Shown here: piece by piece, positions 8,801-15,790 of the stretch | Position numbering within the stretch: position 1 is the first letter of the stretch | Layout: the number at the start of each line of letters is the position of its first letter | Source of the DNA: Dactylosporangium aurantiacum | GTDB taxonomy: Bacteria > Actinomycetota > Actinomycetes > Mycobacteriales > Micromonosporaceae | DNA length: 64,000 nucleotides | Assembly (NCBI RefSeq): GCF_000716715.1 | Contig: NZ_JNYJ01000010.1 | Location: 62,001 to 126,000, forward strand | Direction: 5' to 3' | Program-made: the position numbers and the translations under genes | The notes under the pieces: generated by a model | Database searches by the model: none | The model's input: only the letters and a program-made list of their open reading frames with translations | What the model was told of the DNA's origin: nothing

Positions 8801-11243
8801 GGCGGCGCACCCGACCCGCGTGGTGCAGGTCGTCATGGAGCAGGACAAGGTGCGCCTCGCCAGCCGGATCAAGCGCGATGACAACGGCGGCGGCGTCCAC
8901 GACGACGAGTGGCTGACCCACACCACCGCGACCGTGGTGCCGGAGCCGGTCGTCGGGGCCACCCCGATGGAGGACGTGGACGTCATCCGGGCCCGCTGCC
9001 CGGTGTCATGGACCTGGACGAAGGTCGACGACATCTTCCGGGCGATGGGCGTGGACGGCTACACCTTCCCCTGGGAGGTCGAGGAGCTGCTGCGCGGTGA
9101 CGACGAGCAGATCGCGACCGTCACCGTGGACCACACGCCGAAGCGGCACCCGTCCAGCTGGACGGCGGTCGTCGACGCCGCGCTGACCGCCAGCGGCGTG
9201 CTGGTGATGACCGAGGACTCCACGGTGCTGCGCACCTGCTCGCACCTGGAGTCGCTGTCCTACCGCGGCGCGCCGCCGCCGCGCATCTACGTGCACACCA
9301 CGCGCGACCCCCGTACACCCGACACCATCAACATGGTCGTGGCGGACGAGCGCGGCGAGGTCGTGTGCGAGGCGCGCGGGCTGCGCTACGTCAAGGTGCA
9401 GGACATCGGCTCGGGCGCGGTCGGCCCCCGCGACCTGGTGCACGAGCTGGCCTGGGAGCGGGTCACCATCCGCGACGACGCGCCCGCGCCGCGCCAGGCC
9501 CTGCTGGTCGGCCAGCCCGACGGCGCCGCCGGGCTGGTCGAGGCGCTCGCCGCGCAGGGCGTGGAGACCCGGGCGACGGCCGACCCGTCGGCGATCGGCG
9601 ACGGCCTGCTGGCCGCCGGTGACGTGGTGATCGTCGCGCCGCCGGCGCTGCTGGACGGCGAGGCACCCGAGCAGGCGGCCCGGCGGTGCGCGCTCGCGCT
9701 CGTCGACGCCGTGCAGCGCATCGCGGAGATCCCCGACGAGCAGCGCCGGCCCACCGTGTGGGCGCTGACCCGCGGGGTCCGCGAGGGCCGGACCGAGGCC
9801 GCGCTGGCGCACGCCCCGCTGTGGGGTGCCGGCCGGATCGTCGCCGGGGAACGCCCCGACCTGTGGGGCGGCACGATCGACATCGGCGGCGACGGTGAGC
9901 TGGCCGAGGTGGCCGGCGTCATCGGTGCCCTGCCGCCCAACGAGGACGTGCTGTCCTGGACGCCGGACGGGCTGTTCGCGGCCCGGCTGCAGCGGGTCGA
10001 GCGGCCCGCCGAGCGGGAGCCGGTCGACTGCCGCCCCGACGGCACCTACCTGGTCACCGGCGGCCTCGGCGCGCTCGGTCTGGAGGCCGCGCGCTACCTG
10101 GTCGAGCAGGGTGCCCGGCGCCTGGTGCTGGTCGGCCGGCGGGGCCTGCCGCCGCGCTCGGAGTGGGACCAGGTCACCGACCCGGCGGTGGCGGCACAGG
10201 TCGCCGAGGTCGTCGCCCTCGAGGCGGCGGGTGCCACGGTACGGGTGCTGCGGCTGGACATCGCCGACCCGGAGGCGACGGCGAAGGCCCTCGACCCGGG
10301 CGCGCTGGACATGCCGCCGGTGCGTGGCATCGTGCACTGCGCCGGCGTGGTGTCCGACGCGCTGGTGGAGAAGACCGGCGCGGCGAACCTCGACACCACC
10401 ATGGGGCCGAAGGCCGACGGCGCGATGGTCCTGCACCGGCTGTACCCGGCCGGGTCGCTGGACTTCTTCACGATGTTCTCCTCGTGCGGCCAGCTGGCCC
10501 GGCTCACCGGCCAGGTCAGCTACGCCTCGGCGAACTCGTTCCTGGACGCGCTCGCCGCGCTGCGGCGGGCCCAGGGCGAGGCCGGCGCGACCAGCTTCGC
10601 GTGGGCACAGTGGATCGGCCGCGGCATGGGCGAGACCACGGGCAAGGCGACGATCCTGGAGGCCGAGTCCCGTGGCCTGGGCGGCATCACCGTCACCGAG
10701 GCGCTGCGCAGCTGGAGCTACGCGGACCGGTACGGCCTGCCGTACGCCGCGGTGATGCGGGTGATGCCGGGCCACACGCTGCCGGTCTTCTCGCACCTGT
10801 CGGTCACCGACGCCGGCGCGCAGAGCGCCGCGGACGGTGCGGTGGACTGGTCCGCCGTGCCGGCCGGCGAGCTGCAGGAGAAGGTCCTCGCCGAGACGCA
10901 CCAGCAGGTGGCGGCGGAGCTGAACCTGGCGCCGGAGGACATCGCGATCGACCGGCCGCTGCTGGAGCTCGGCGTCGACTCGGTGCTCACCGTGGCGCTG
11001 CGGGTGCGGCTGCACCGCTGCTTCGCGGTGGACCTGCCACCGACGATCCTGTGGAGCAACCCGACGGTCCGCGCGCTTGCCGCGTTCCTCGCCGGCGAGG
11101 TCGGCGGCGCGCAGGAGGAGGCCGCCGCGCCGGCGGACGCCGGTGACGCGCCGGTGGACGGCGAGCCGGAGACGAACGGCGGCGCCAGCCTGACCCGGCA
11201 CGTGCCGCAGGTCCGGCTGGAGACCCCGGTGGCCGCCGGATGA
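5844..11243 (+). CDS. Iterative type I PKS (KS-AT-TH/DH-KR-ACP), 6-MSA/naphthoate-synthase type
   Basis: About 1799 residues, the usual length of 6-methylsalicylic-type synthases. KS (15-435): active Cys187 in DTACAGS, with EAHGTGT and KPNVGH histidines. AT (550-860): Ser640 in GHSVGE, and VAFHSPH, a malonyl-type motif. TH/DH (900-1180): begins LDMTNRPYAQSHK with His944 in HKVVGVETVP. KR (1395-1640): GGLGALG at 1406 and Tyr1560. ACP: Ser1713 in GVDSV. No thioesterase is fused. The start chosen is TTG 5844, 9-10 bp after GAGGGG and overlapping the MbtH stop; ATG 5853 is the alternative. Relatives such as ChlB1, AviM, NcsB and AziB make aromatic acids. The ring size cannot be read from sequence. 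Release must come from a separate acyltransferase or the NRPS C domain. Confidence 0.93.
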   Translation: MAEMVYTPPTTTDTTEEPLAVIGMSCRFAPDLDTPGQLWEFLRAGRSAVGEMPARRWDPYEADPKTRAILRQTTRKGSFMRDIEGFDAEFFQITPREAEYIDPQQRIMLEMAWEALCDAGLPPTSLAGTDAGVYVAANSNDYGRRLLEDLDRTSAWAVNGTTFYGIANRISYFLDTHGPSMAVDTACAGSLTALHVACQSLRSGETSVAIVGGINIMSSPALVVALDAASATSPDGRSKAFDKAADGYGRGEGGGVVILKRLSDAVRDDDPVYGLVMGSGVFQDGRSDGMMAPNSEAQQRMLEETYQRAGIDPNTVQYVEAHGTGTQLGDTAEARAIGSVFGPGRDSDDPLFIGTLKPNVGHVEAASGIAGVIKVLLGMRHGELPPSPHEEVNPELGLESSKIRLVDEPTPWTGGEHGKRAGVSSYGVGGSIAHAILQEPPVVRHEADGRHGGAADTARPWVFPVSAAAGQGVRDLAGAVAEWVREHPDADLGSLAHTLTERRSHLAHRAAIVAGDRDELLAGLDALAGGDHSAAVAMGAARTFGDTGAPGPVWVFSGHGAQWSGMGQELLRTEPAFARVIDELGPVFAEELGWTPREAIDAGGPWTVTRTQAMTFAMQVALAEVWSELGLSPGAVIGHSVGEIAASVVAGSLDRADAARFACRRARALEQVAGRGAMAMVPLAFDEVERRLAGRDGVVAGIAASPLSTVISGDVGAVEAVVAELETEGIRARKVNTDVAFHSPHVRGAVLDEVRAAAGQLHARAPQVTLYSTAQTDPRSGAPREGEYWATNLAEPVRFNQAVRAALDDGNRVFLEVSSHPVVAHSITETALDAGIADAQVAITLRRDEPEQRTAVFNLAKLHCLGTPVSWSYPGELVDVPAVRWQHRPFWIFPDTPDEHSAGRGHDPETHTLIGGYTTVASAPVQRVWQTELDMTNRPYAQSHKVVGVETVPASVVLNSFIGAAAAASEGDVRFGLRDIVFRIPLAAHPTRVVQVVMEQDKVRLASRIKRDDNGGGVHDDEWLTHTTATVVPEPVVGATPMEDVDVIRARCPVSWTWTKVDDIFRAMGVDGYTFPWEVEELLRGDDEQIATVTVDHTPKRHPSSWTAVVDAALTASGVLVMTEDSTVLRTCSHLESLSYRGAPPPRIYVHTTRDPRTPDTINMVVADERGEVVCEARGLRYVKVQDIGSGAVGPRDLVHELAWERVTIRDDAPAPRQALLVGQPDGAAGLVEALAAQGVETRATADPSAIGDGLLAAGDVVIVAPPALLDGEAPEQAARRCALALVDAVQRIAEIPDEQRRPTVWALTRGVREGRTEAALAHAPLWGAGRIVAGERPDLWGGTIDIGGDGELAEVAGVIGALPPNEDVLSWTPDGLFAARLQRVERPAEREPVDCRPDGTYLVTGGLGALGLEAARYLVEQGARRLVLVGRRGLPPRSEWDQVTDPAVAAQVAEVVALEAAGATVRVLRLDIADPEATAKALDPGALDMPPVRGIVHCAGVVSDALVEKTGAANLDTTMGPKADGAMVLHRLYPAGSLDFFTMFSSCGQLARLTGQVSYASANSFLDALAALRRAQGEAGATSFAWAQWIGRGMGETTGKATILEAESRGLGGITVTEALRSWSYADRYGLPYAAVMRVMPGHTLPVFSHLSVTDAGAQSAADGAVDWSAVPAGELQEKVLAETHQQVAAELNLAPEDIAIDRPLLELGVDSVLTVALRVRLHRCFAVDLPPTILWSNPTVRALAAFLAGEVGGAQEEAAAPADAGDAPVDGEPETNGGASLTRHVPQVRLETPVAAG

Positions 11244-11247
11244 GACC

Positions 11248-11282
11248 GGACCGGGGCGGAGATGATCTCGCCGCCCCGGTCC
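11248..11282 (+). terminator. Strong hairpin after the PKS
   Basis: Perfect 12-bp inverted repeat (GGACCGGGGCGG at 11248-11259 and its complement at 11271-11282) beginning five bases after the PKS stop codon. There is no T-run, as is common for actinomycete terminators. Confidence 0.75.
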
Positions 11283-11286
11283 AACC

Positions 11287-11324
11287 CGGGCCCGGGACGG
11301 TGCGACCCACCCGTCCCGGGCCCG
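11287..11324 (+). terminator. Second tandem hairpin after the PKS
   Basis: Perfect 14-bp inverted repeat (11287-11300 and 11311-11324) with a 10-base loop, followed by TTGTGT. It lies four bases after the first hairpin, so the NRPS-PKS unit ends with a double terminator. That separates it transcriptionally from the dioxygenase operon. Confidence 0.75.
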
Positions 11325-11429
11325 TTGTGTCCTCCACACACTGCACATACTCTGCCCGGCCGGCAATGCCGCTCTGACCTGCTAAGACGCGTCGTTTTGC
11401 CGCCCTGCAGTACAGATTTGGCGCAACAG

Positions 11430-11584
11430 TCGACAGGACACGGTGCAGGGTCCACGCTATGATGCTGGTAATGACTGTGGGGTCTGTAGAGCACAGCCTG
11501 CAGGTTCCTGCCCCGAGTGCGCGTGATGCGGCCACCGGCCCGCGAGGCACTCGTTCACGTTGACCCATCGAGGGGAAGCCGCTG
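11430..11584 (+). promoter_or_regulatory. Probable promoter and leader of the dioxygenase operon
   Basis: The 340-bp gap between the PKS and the next gene has lower GC than its surroundings. It contains a good -10 box (TATGAT, 11458-11463), with GGACAC at 11436-11441 as a possible -35 at 16-bp spacing. TCGACA at 11430-11435 would be spaced too widely. The downstream gene has a GAGGGGA ribosome site at about 11570. Nothing else recognisable was seen in 11325-11584. Confidence 0.4.
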
Positions 11585-12328
11585 ATGGACAACTCCGAAG
11601 ACCTCCGCGCCGACGACGTCGCGCAGCACGGTTGGGCACACGGCCGCCTGCCGCTGCCGACCGAAGGACGCGAGTGGCGACGGTTCGCGTCGGCGTGGGA
11701 CGACCTGGTCCCGGACGCCTACCTGGGCCCCGCGCGGTGCCGCCGCAACCGGCGGTACGGCAGGGTGCTGGCGCACCGCGACGGCACGCTCGAGCCGCTC
11801 GTCGGCACCGAATTCTTCCAGAGCAAGCAGATCAACCGGGCGTTCGGCGACCAGCTGCGCGTCTTCGAGCCGCTGACCGACGAGGCCCTCGCCAGCACGC
11901 GGTTCACCGAGATCCTGCGCGAGTCCGTCGCGCTGGTCAACGAGGCCGCGGGCAAGCGCGACTGGGAGCTCGGCATCCACTTCATCCGCGTGATCGCCGA
12001 CGCCGACGAGGCCTCCGAGCCCGCGCCCGAGGGCCGGCACCGCGACGGCCACGAGTACGTGGCGATCCACCTGATCGACCGGCACCACTGCGTCGGGGGC
12101 GAGAGCCAGGTCTTCCGGCGCGGTGAGGAGCGGGCGCAGCACCGCGTCACGATGACCGAGCCGCTGGAGGCGCTGGTGCTGTCCGACACGACGATGGAGC
12201 ACGCCGTCAGCGAGATCCGCACCGAGCAGGAGTGCGAGTGCGGCTGGCGCGACACCCTGATCGTCGACTTCAACACGGTCTCCGACCTCACCGAGGTGGC
12301 GGGGCGCACACACAGCTCGCTGCAGTGA
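11585..12328 (+). CDS. 2-oxoglutarate/Fe(II) dioxygenase, L-isoleucine dioxygenase family (PF10014-like)
   Basis: A 247-residue non-haem iron oxygenase. The facial triad is readable: His152 and Asp154 in GRHRDGHE, and His206 in TTMEHAVS. Arg222 in WRDTLIVDF is placed to hold 2-oxoglutarate. The HRDG context and overall layout match the family of free amino-acid hydroxylases that includes Bacillus isoleucine dioxygenase, so hydroxylation or sulfoxidation of a free amino acid is the likely reaction. The substrate cannot be told. It is the first gene of a coupled five-gene unit (11585-15687) and may supply a hydroxylated building block to the ATP-grasp ligase two genes downstream. Confidence 0.85.
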   Translation: MDNSEDLRADDVAQHGWAHGRLPLPTEGREWRRFASAWDDLVPDAYLGPARCRRNRRYGRVLAHRDGTLEPLVGTEFFQSKQINRAFGDQLRVFEPLTDEALASTRFTEILRESVALVNEAAGKRDWELGIHFIRVIADADEASEPAPEGRHRDGHEYVAIHLIDRHHCVGGESQVFRRGEERAQHRVTMTEPLEALVLSDTTMEHAVSEIRTEQECECGWRDTLIVDFNTVSDLTEVAGRTHSSLQ

Positions 12329-12340
12329 TTGGAGGGTTCC

Positions 12341-13054
12341 ATGAGCCAGGTTTCAGACCGTCCGGTGCTCGTCCCCGGCGCGTACGACCGTCTCGTGCAG
12401 CGGCTGCCCGGCACGACGGCACAACCGGACTTCTGCCTCATCGGCATCGACGACCTGCTCAACAACCGCGCCACGACCGGCACGGGTGACCTGGACGCCG
12501 GCCGGCTGAACGCGTGGGGCAACTCGTTCCCGTCGCGGGAGCTGCCCGAGCCCGGCGCCGTCATCGAGATCGCCGGCATCCCGTTCGTGTGGCCCGACGC
12601 CAACCCCGACGGCGACAACGTGCGCTCCGAGGGGCAGGTCATCGACATCCCTCCCGGCCGCTACGACTGGATCTACCTGCTGGCCGCCTCCGAGCGGCGC
12701 AGCGAGGACACGCTGTGGGTGCACTACGACGACGGGCACGCCGACCCGCTGCGGGTCGGGGTCTCGGACTTCCTGGACGGCACGCCGGCCTTCGGTGAGC
12801 TGCCCGCGTTCCGCACCGCGCGGATGCACTACCCGCACCACGTCCAGGAGCGCCTGCCCACCACCATGTGGCTGGCCAGGGTCGGGATGCCCCGGCGCGG
12901 GCGCGCCCAGGCGCTGCGGCTGCCGCGCCTGGTGGCCCTGCACGTCTTCGCGATCACCCTGGTGACCGGCATCGACGTGCGTCTCGCCGACGGCGCCGAC
13001 GGGCGTTTCGCGGGCGGTGCCGACGCGCGCCTCGCGGGCGGTGCGGCCGCATGA
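12341..13054 (+). CDS. Unknown protein with predicted beta-sandwich domain and repeat tail
   Basis: A 237-residue protein. The start is ATG 12341, five bases after GGAGGG. The core (about residues 60-150) has the pattern GIPFVWPDAN, GQVIDIPPGRYDWIYLL, then LWVHYDDG. This resembles non-catalytic beta-sandwich domains found on actinobacterial glycoside hydrolases; I infer the fold from pattern only. The last 25 residues are a degenerate repeat (RLADGADG, RFAGGADA, RLAGGAAA). It has no signal peptide and no enzyme motif. It is coupled by an ATGA overlap to the BtrH-like gene, so a structural or substrate-binding role in the same pathway is plausible. Confidence 0.72.
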   Translation: MSQVSDRPVLVPGAYDRLVQRLPGTTAQPDFCLIGIDDLLNNRATTGTGDLDAGRLNAWGNSFPSRELPEPGAVIEIAGIPFVWPDANPDGDNVRSEGQVIDIPPGRYDWIYLLAASERRSEDTLWVHYDDGHADPLRVGVSDFLDGTPAFGELPAFRTARMHYPHHVQERLPTTMWLARVGMPRRGRAQALRLPRLVALHVFAITLVTGIDVRLADGADGRFAGGADARLAGGAAA

Positions 13055-14118
13055 CGAGCACCGCGACCCCTGTCGAGCTGTGGACCCGCGACCTCGGCAG
13101 CTGCCTGCACGGCACGCTCGCCACCGTGCTGCTGCACGACGGACACGACCCGGTGACCGTGCTCGGTGCGCCGTGGGAGTTCCGCCGCCGCCCGGGCGCC
13201 TGGACCACCGAGGAGTACTACTTCCACGCCGAGCCGGACTCCCTCGCCGGCCGGCTCGCGCTGTTCCACCCGTTCGAGTCGACGTGGCACCGCAGCGGCG
13301 GCGATCCCCGCGACGGCACGGGCGACGGCCTGGACGAGCTGCGCGACGCCCTCGCCGCGGGCGTGCTGCCGATCGCCGCGGTGGACAACTACCACCTGCC
13401 GTTCCGCCCCGCCTTCCACGACGTGCACGCCGCGCACCTGCTGGTGGTGTACCGCATCACCGACACCCACGTGTACGTCTCCGACGCACAGCCGCCGGCC
13501 TTCCAGGGACCGATCCCGATCGCCGACTTCCTCAACAGCTGGGGCTCGGCCAACCCCGCCGACGACGCCGACGTGTTCTTCAGCTCCAGCCCGAGCGACC
13601 GGCGCTGGCTGCACGCCCGCATGGACGGCCCGCCGCCGCAGGCCGGCCTGGAGTGGCTCGCCGGCGTGCTCCGCGACAACGTCACCCGCTACCGGCAGCC
13701 GTCCCCGCCCGGCACCCAGACCGGGGTGGAGGGGCTGCGGCAGTACCTCGCCGAGCTGTGCGCGCTGGAGCCCGGCTCGGCCGCGGCCGGCGAGGCGCTC
13801 AGCGAGCTGTACGTGATCAGCTGGAACATCCAGGCCCAGGCCGGGCTGCACGCGGAGTTCCTGCGGGCGCAGAGCCTGCGGTGGCGCATCCCGGAGCTCG
13901 CCGAGGCCGCGGCCCGCGTCGATGCCGTCGCGCACGGCTGGACCGGGGTGCGGATGACCGGCGCGCACTCGCGCGTCTGGGGGCGGCACCGCTTCGACGA
14001 GCTGCGCGCGCACGGCACCGAGCTGGTCCGCCGGCTCGAGGTCGCGCTGGAGCAGCTGGACCTGGCCGCCGACGCCGTGCACCGGCAGATCGAGGAGGGG
14101 CACCGTGGACACCACTGA
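13051..14118 (+). CDS. BtrH-like acyltransferase (papain-type fold)
   Basis: A 355-residue protein matching the BtrH N-terminal pattern. A nucleophile-like Cys18 sits in DLGSCLHG, the motif VDNYHLPF is at 112-119, His129 lies in VHAAHLLVVYRI, and Asp145 lies in VYVSDAQ. BtrH, from butirosin biosynthesis, moves an acyl group from a carrier protein onto an amine and uses the same Cys/His/Asp-type core. Here the carrier could be the PKS ACP, the NRPS carrier or one outside the window. The gene overlaps its upstream neighbour by 4 bp and the ATP-grasp gene by 14 bp, so the three proteins are made together. The C-terminal helical part (230-355) has no recognised motif. The role is inference from family and context. 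Confidence 0.75.
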   Translation: MTSTATPVELWTRDLGSCLHGTLATVLLHDGHDPVTVLGAPWEFRRRPGAWTTEEYYFHAEPDSLAGRLALFHPFESTWHRSGGDPRDGTGDGLDELRDALAAGVLPIAAVDNYHLPFRPAFHDVHAAHLLVVYRITDTHVYVSDAQPPAFQGPIPIADFLNSWGSANPADDADVFFSSSPSDRRWLHARMDGPPPQAGLEWLAGVLRDNVTRYRQPSPPGTQTGVEGLRQYLAELCALEPGSAAAGEALSELYVISWNIQAQAGLHAEFLRAQSLRWRIPELAEAAARVDAVAHGWTGVRMTGAHSRVWGRHRFDELRAHGTELVRRLEVALEQLDLAADAVHRQIEEGHRGHH

Positions 14119-14974
14119 ACTGCCGATCGCCGTGGTCGCCTCCCGGGTACGCCGGGAGGAGCGGCTGATCCTGCAGACGATGCACCGCCGCGGGCTGCGC
14201 TTCGAGCACGTCGACCCGCGCCGCCTGACGGTGCTGCTGGCCGATGGGCGGCCACCGTTCCGCGCGGCGCTCATGCGCGAGGTCAGCCACAGCCGGGCCA
14301 GCTCGGTCGCCTCCACCCTCGCCGCGCTCGGGGTCCCGACGCTGAACCGGCCCGAGGTCCTGGACACGTGCGGCGACAAGCTGCGCACGGCGCTGGCGTT
14401 CCACCGCGAAGGGCTGCCGATCCCGCAGGCGGCCGTCGCGTGGGGTACCCCCGCCGCCCTGGACGCGATGCCCAAGCTGGGCTATCCGGTGGTGGTGAAA
14501 CCGGTGACCGGCTCGTGGGGGCACCTGACGGCCCGGGTGTACGACGAGGAGCAGGGCCGCACCGTGCTGGAGCACCGCGCCGCCCTGCCCAACCCGCAGC
14601 AGCACGTGTTCTACCTGCAGGAGCACATCGACAAGCCCGGCCGCGACATCAAGTCCTACGTCGCCGGCGGCGAGGTGGTCTGCGCCATCTACAAGAACGC
14701 GGTCGACGACTGGCGCACCAACACCGCCATCGGCGGCGCGCCGACCCCGTGCCCGATCACCGCCGAGCTCAACGACCTCGCGGTCGCGGCGGCGCGGGCG
14801 GTCGGCGGTGGCTTCCTCGGCGTCGACATCCTGATCGACCAGCAGGGGCGGATGTTCGCCAACGAGGTCAACCACACCCCCGAGTTCCACGGCGCGATCG
14901 ACGCGACCGGGGTGGACGTGGCGGGCTGCATCGTCGACTGGCTGGTGGCCGCGCTGGAAGAGATGGAGCGCTGA
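14105..14974 (+). CDS. ATP-grasp ligase, RimK/LysX type
   Basis: A 289-residue ATP-grasp enzyme. It has the ATP-clamp segment YPVVVKPVTGSWG, an EHIDKPGRDIKSYVAG core, and the metal-binding/terminal motif NEVNHTPEFHG, which is close to the NEVNHT motif of LysX. LysX joins amino acids to the C-terminus of the carrier LysW, and RimK adds glutamate, so carboxylate-amine ligation at ATP cost is expected. I found no LysW-like small acidic zinc protein in the window, so the acceptor is unknown. It could be a carrier domain, a free amino acid or the NRPS product. The GTG start follows GAGGAGGGG. It overlaps the BtrH-like gene by 14 bp and the sulfotransferase by 1 bp. Confidence 0.88.
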   Translation: MDTTELPIAVVASRVRREERLILQTMHRRGLRFEHVDPRRLTVLLADGRPPFRAALMREVSHSRASSVASTLAALGVPTLNRPEVLDTCGDKLRTALAFHREGLPIPQAAVAWGTPAALDAMPKLGYPVVVKPVTGSWGHLTARVYDEEQGRTVLEHRAALPNPQQHVFYLQEHIDKPGRDIKSYVAGGEVVCAIYKNAVDDWRTNTAIGGAPTPCPITAELNDLAVAAARAVGGGFLGVDILIDQQGRMFANEVNHTPEFHGAIDATGVDVAGCIVDWLVAALEEMER

Positions 14975-15687
14975 TGGGACCGGCACTGCTCGCACTGTGG
15001 AGCGCGCCGCGCTCCAGGTCCACCGTGTTCTTCAGGATGATGCTGGAGCGCGACGACCTGCTGCCGCTGCACGAGCCGTTCTGCAACATCGCCAACGACG
15101 GCCGCACCGAGGCCGGCGACCGGGTGGTCACCTCCAGCGGCGAGCTGGTCGACGTGCTGCTGGCGCTCGCCGGGCAGCGCACGGTGTTCTTCAAGGACAC
15201 CACCGACTGCGAGTACGACACCGTGTTCGACCGCCAGGACTTCCTCAAGGGCGGGCGGCACACGTTCCTGCTGCGGCACCCGCGGGAGATCATCCCGTCG
15301 TACGCGGCGATCAAGCCCGACATGGCGCTGCGCGAGGTCGGCGTCGAGTACCTGTGGCGCCTCCACCAGGCGGTGCTGGACGCCGGCGGTGAGCCGGTGG
15401 TCGTCGACTCCGACGACTTCGTCGACCAGCCGGAGCGGACCGCCCGGGCGTACTGTGCGGCGGTCGGGCTGCCGTTCCGTGACGACATACTGCACTGGCA
15501 GCCGGGGGAGCGGTCCGAGTGGCGCCAGTCAGCGCGTTGGCACACCGACGTCAGCAACAGCTCGACCGTGCGGCGCACGGAGCGCGCCTACGACCGGACC
15601 GTCGAGACGGATCCCTTGCTGCGTAGGTATTACGAGCACCACCTGCCGTTCTACGAGCAGCTGTGGGATCGACGGATCCGGATCTGA
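14974..15687 (+). CDS. PAPS-dependent sulfotransferase family protein
   Basis: A 237-residue sulfotransferase-fold protein. The 5-prime phosphosulfate loop is WSAPRSRSTVF at residues 9-19. The 3-prime phosphate segment is LLRHPREIIPSYAAI. The family moves a sulfuryl group from PAPS to a hydroxyl or amine; some members of this subgroup lack proven activity. The start ATG overlaps the ATP-grasp stop (TGATG). It is the last gene of the coupled unit. A phenol from the aromatic polyketide or the hydroxyl made by the dioxygenase would be logical acceptors (inference). Confidence 0.8.
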   Translation: MGPALLALWSAPRSRSTVFFRMMLERDDLLPLHEPFCNIANDGRTEAGDRVVTSSGELVDVLLALAGQRTVFFKDTTDCEYDTVFDRQDFLKGGRHTFLLRHPREIIPSYAAIKPDMALREVGVEYLWRLHQAVLDAGGEPVVVDSDDFVDQPERTARAYCAAVGLPFRDDILHWQPGERSEWRQSARWHTDVSNSSTVRRTERAYDRTVETDPLLRRYYEHHLPFYEQLWDRRIRI

Positions 15688-15722
15688 TCCGGCGCGCAGC
15701 GGTTGCCGCCCCCGGTGCCCGA

Positions 15723-15735
15723 GGCTACTGTAGCC
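15723..15735. promoter_or_regulatory. Inverted repeat upstream of the P450
   Basis: GGCTAC-T-GTAGCC is a perfect 6-bp inverted repeat with a one-base centre, in the 103-bp gap between sulfotransferase and P450. It lies in a locally AT-rich stretch (15735-15765) that may contain the P450 promoter. It could be an operator. The stem is too short for a convincing terminator. Confidence 0.35.
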
Positions 15736-15790
15736 TTATTCGACACTCGACATATACGACATGCACAGGCGATATCGAGAGGCATGGTCG

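Noticed and set aside
4995..11366. Long antisense frames opposite the MbtH and PKS genes
   Set aside because: Composition is the same low-complexity shadow type, and PKS motifs on the + strand account for the codon bias.
14105..14974. Primary lysine or arginine biosynthesis LysX
   Set aside because: No LysW carrier or other AmCP-pathway gene is nearby; the gene is embedded in a natural-product operon.
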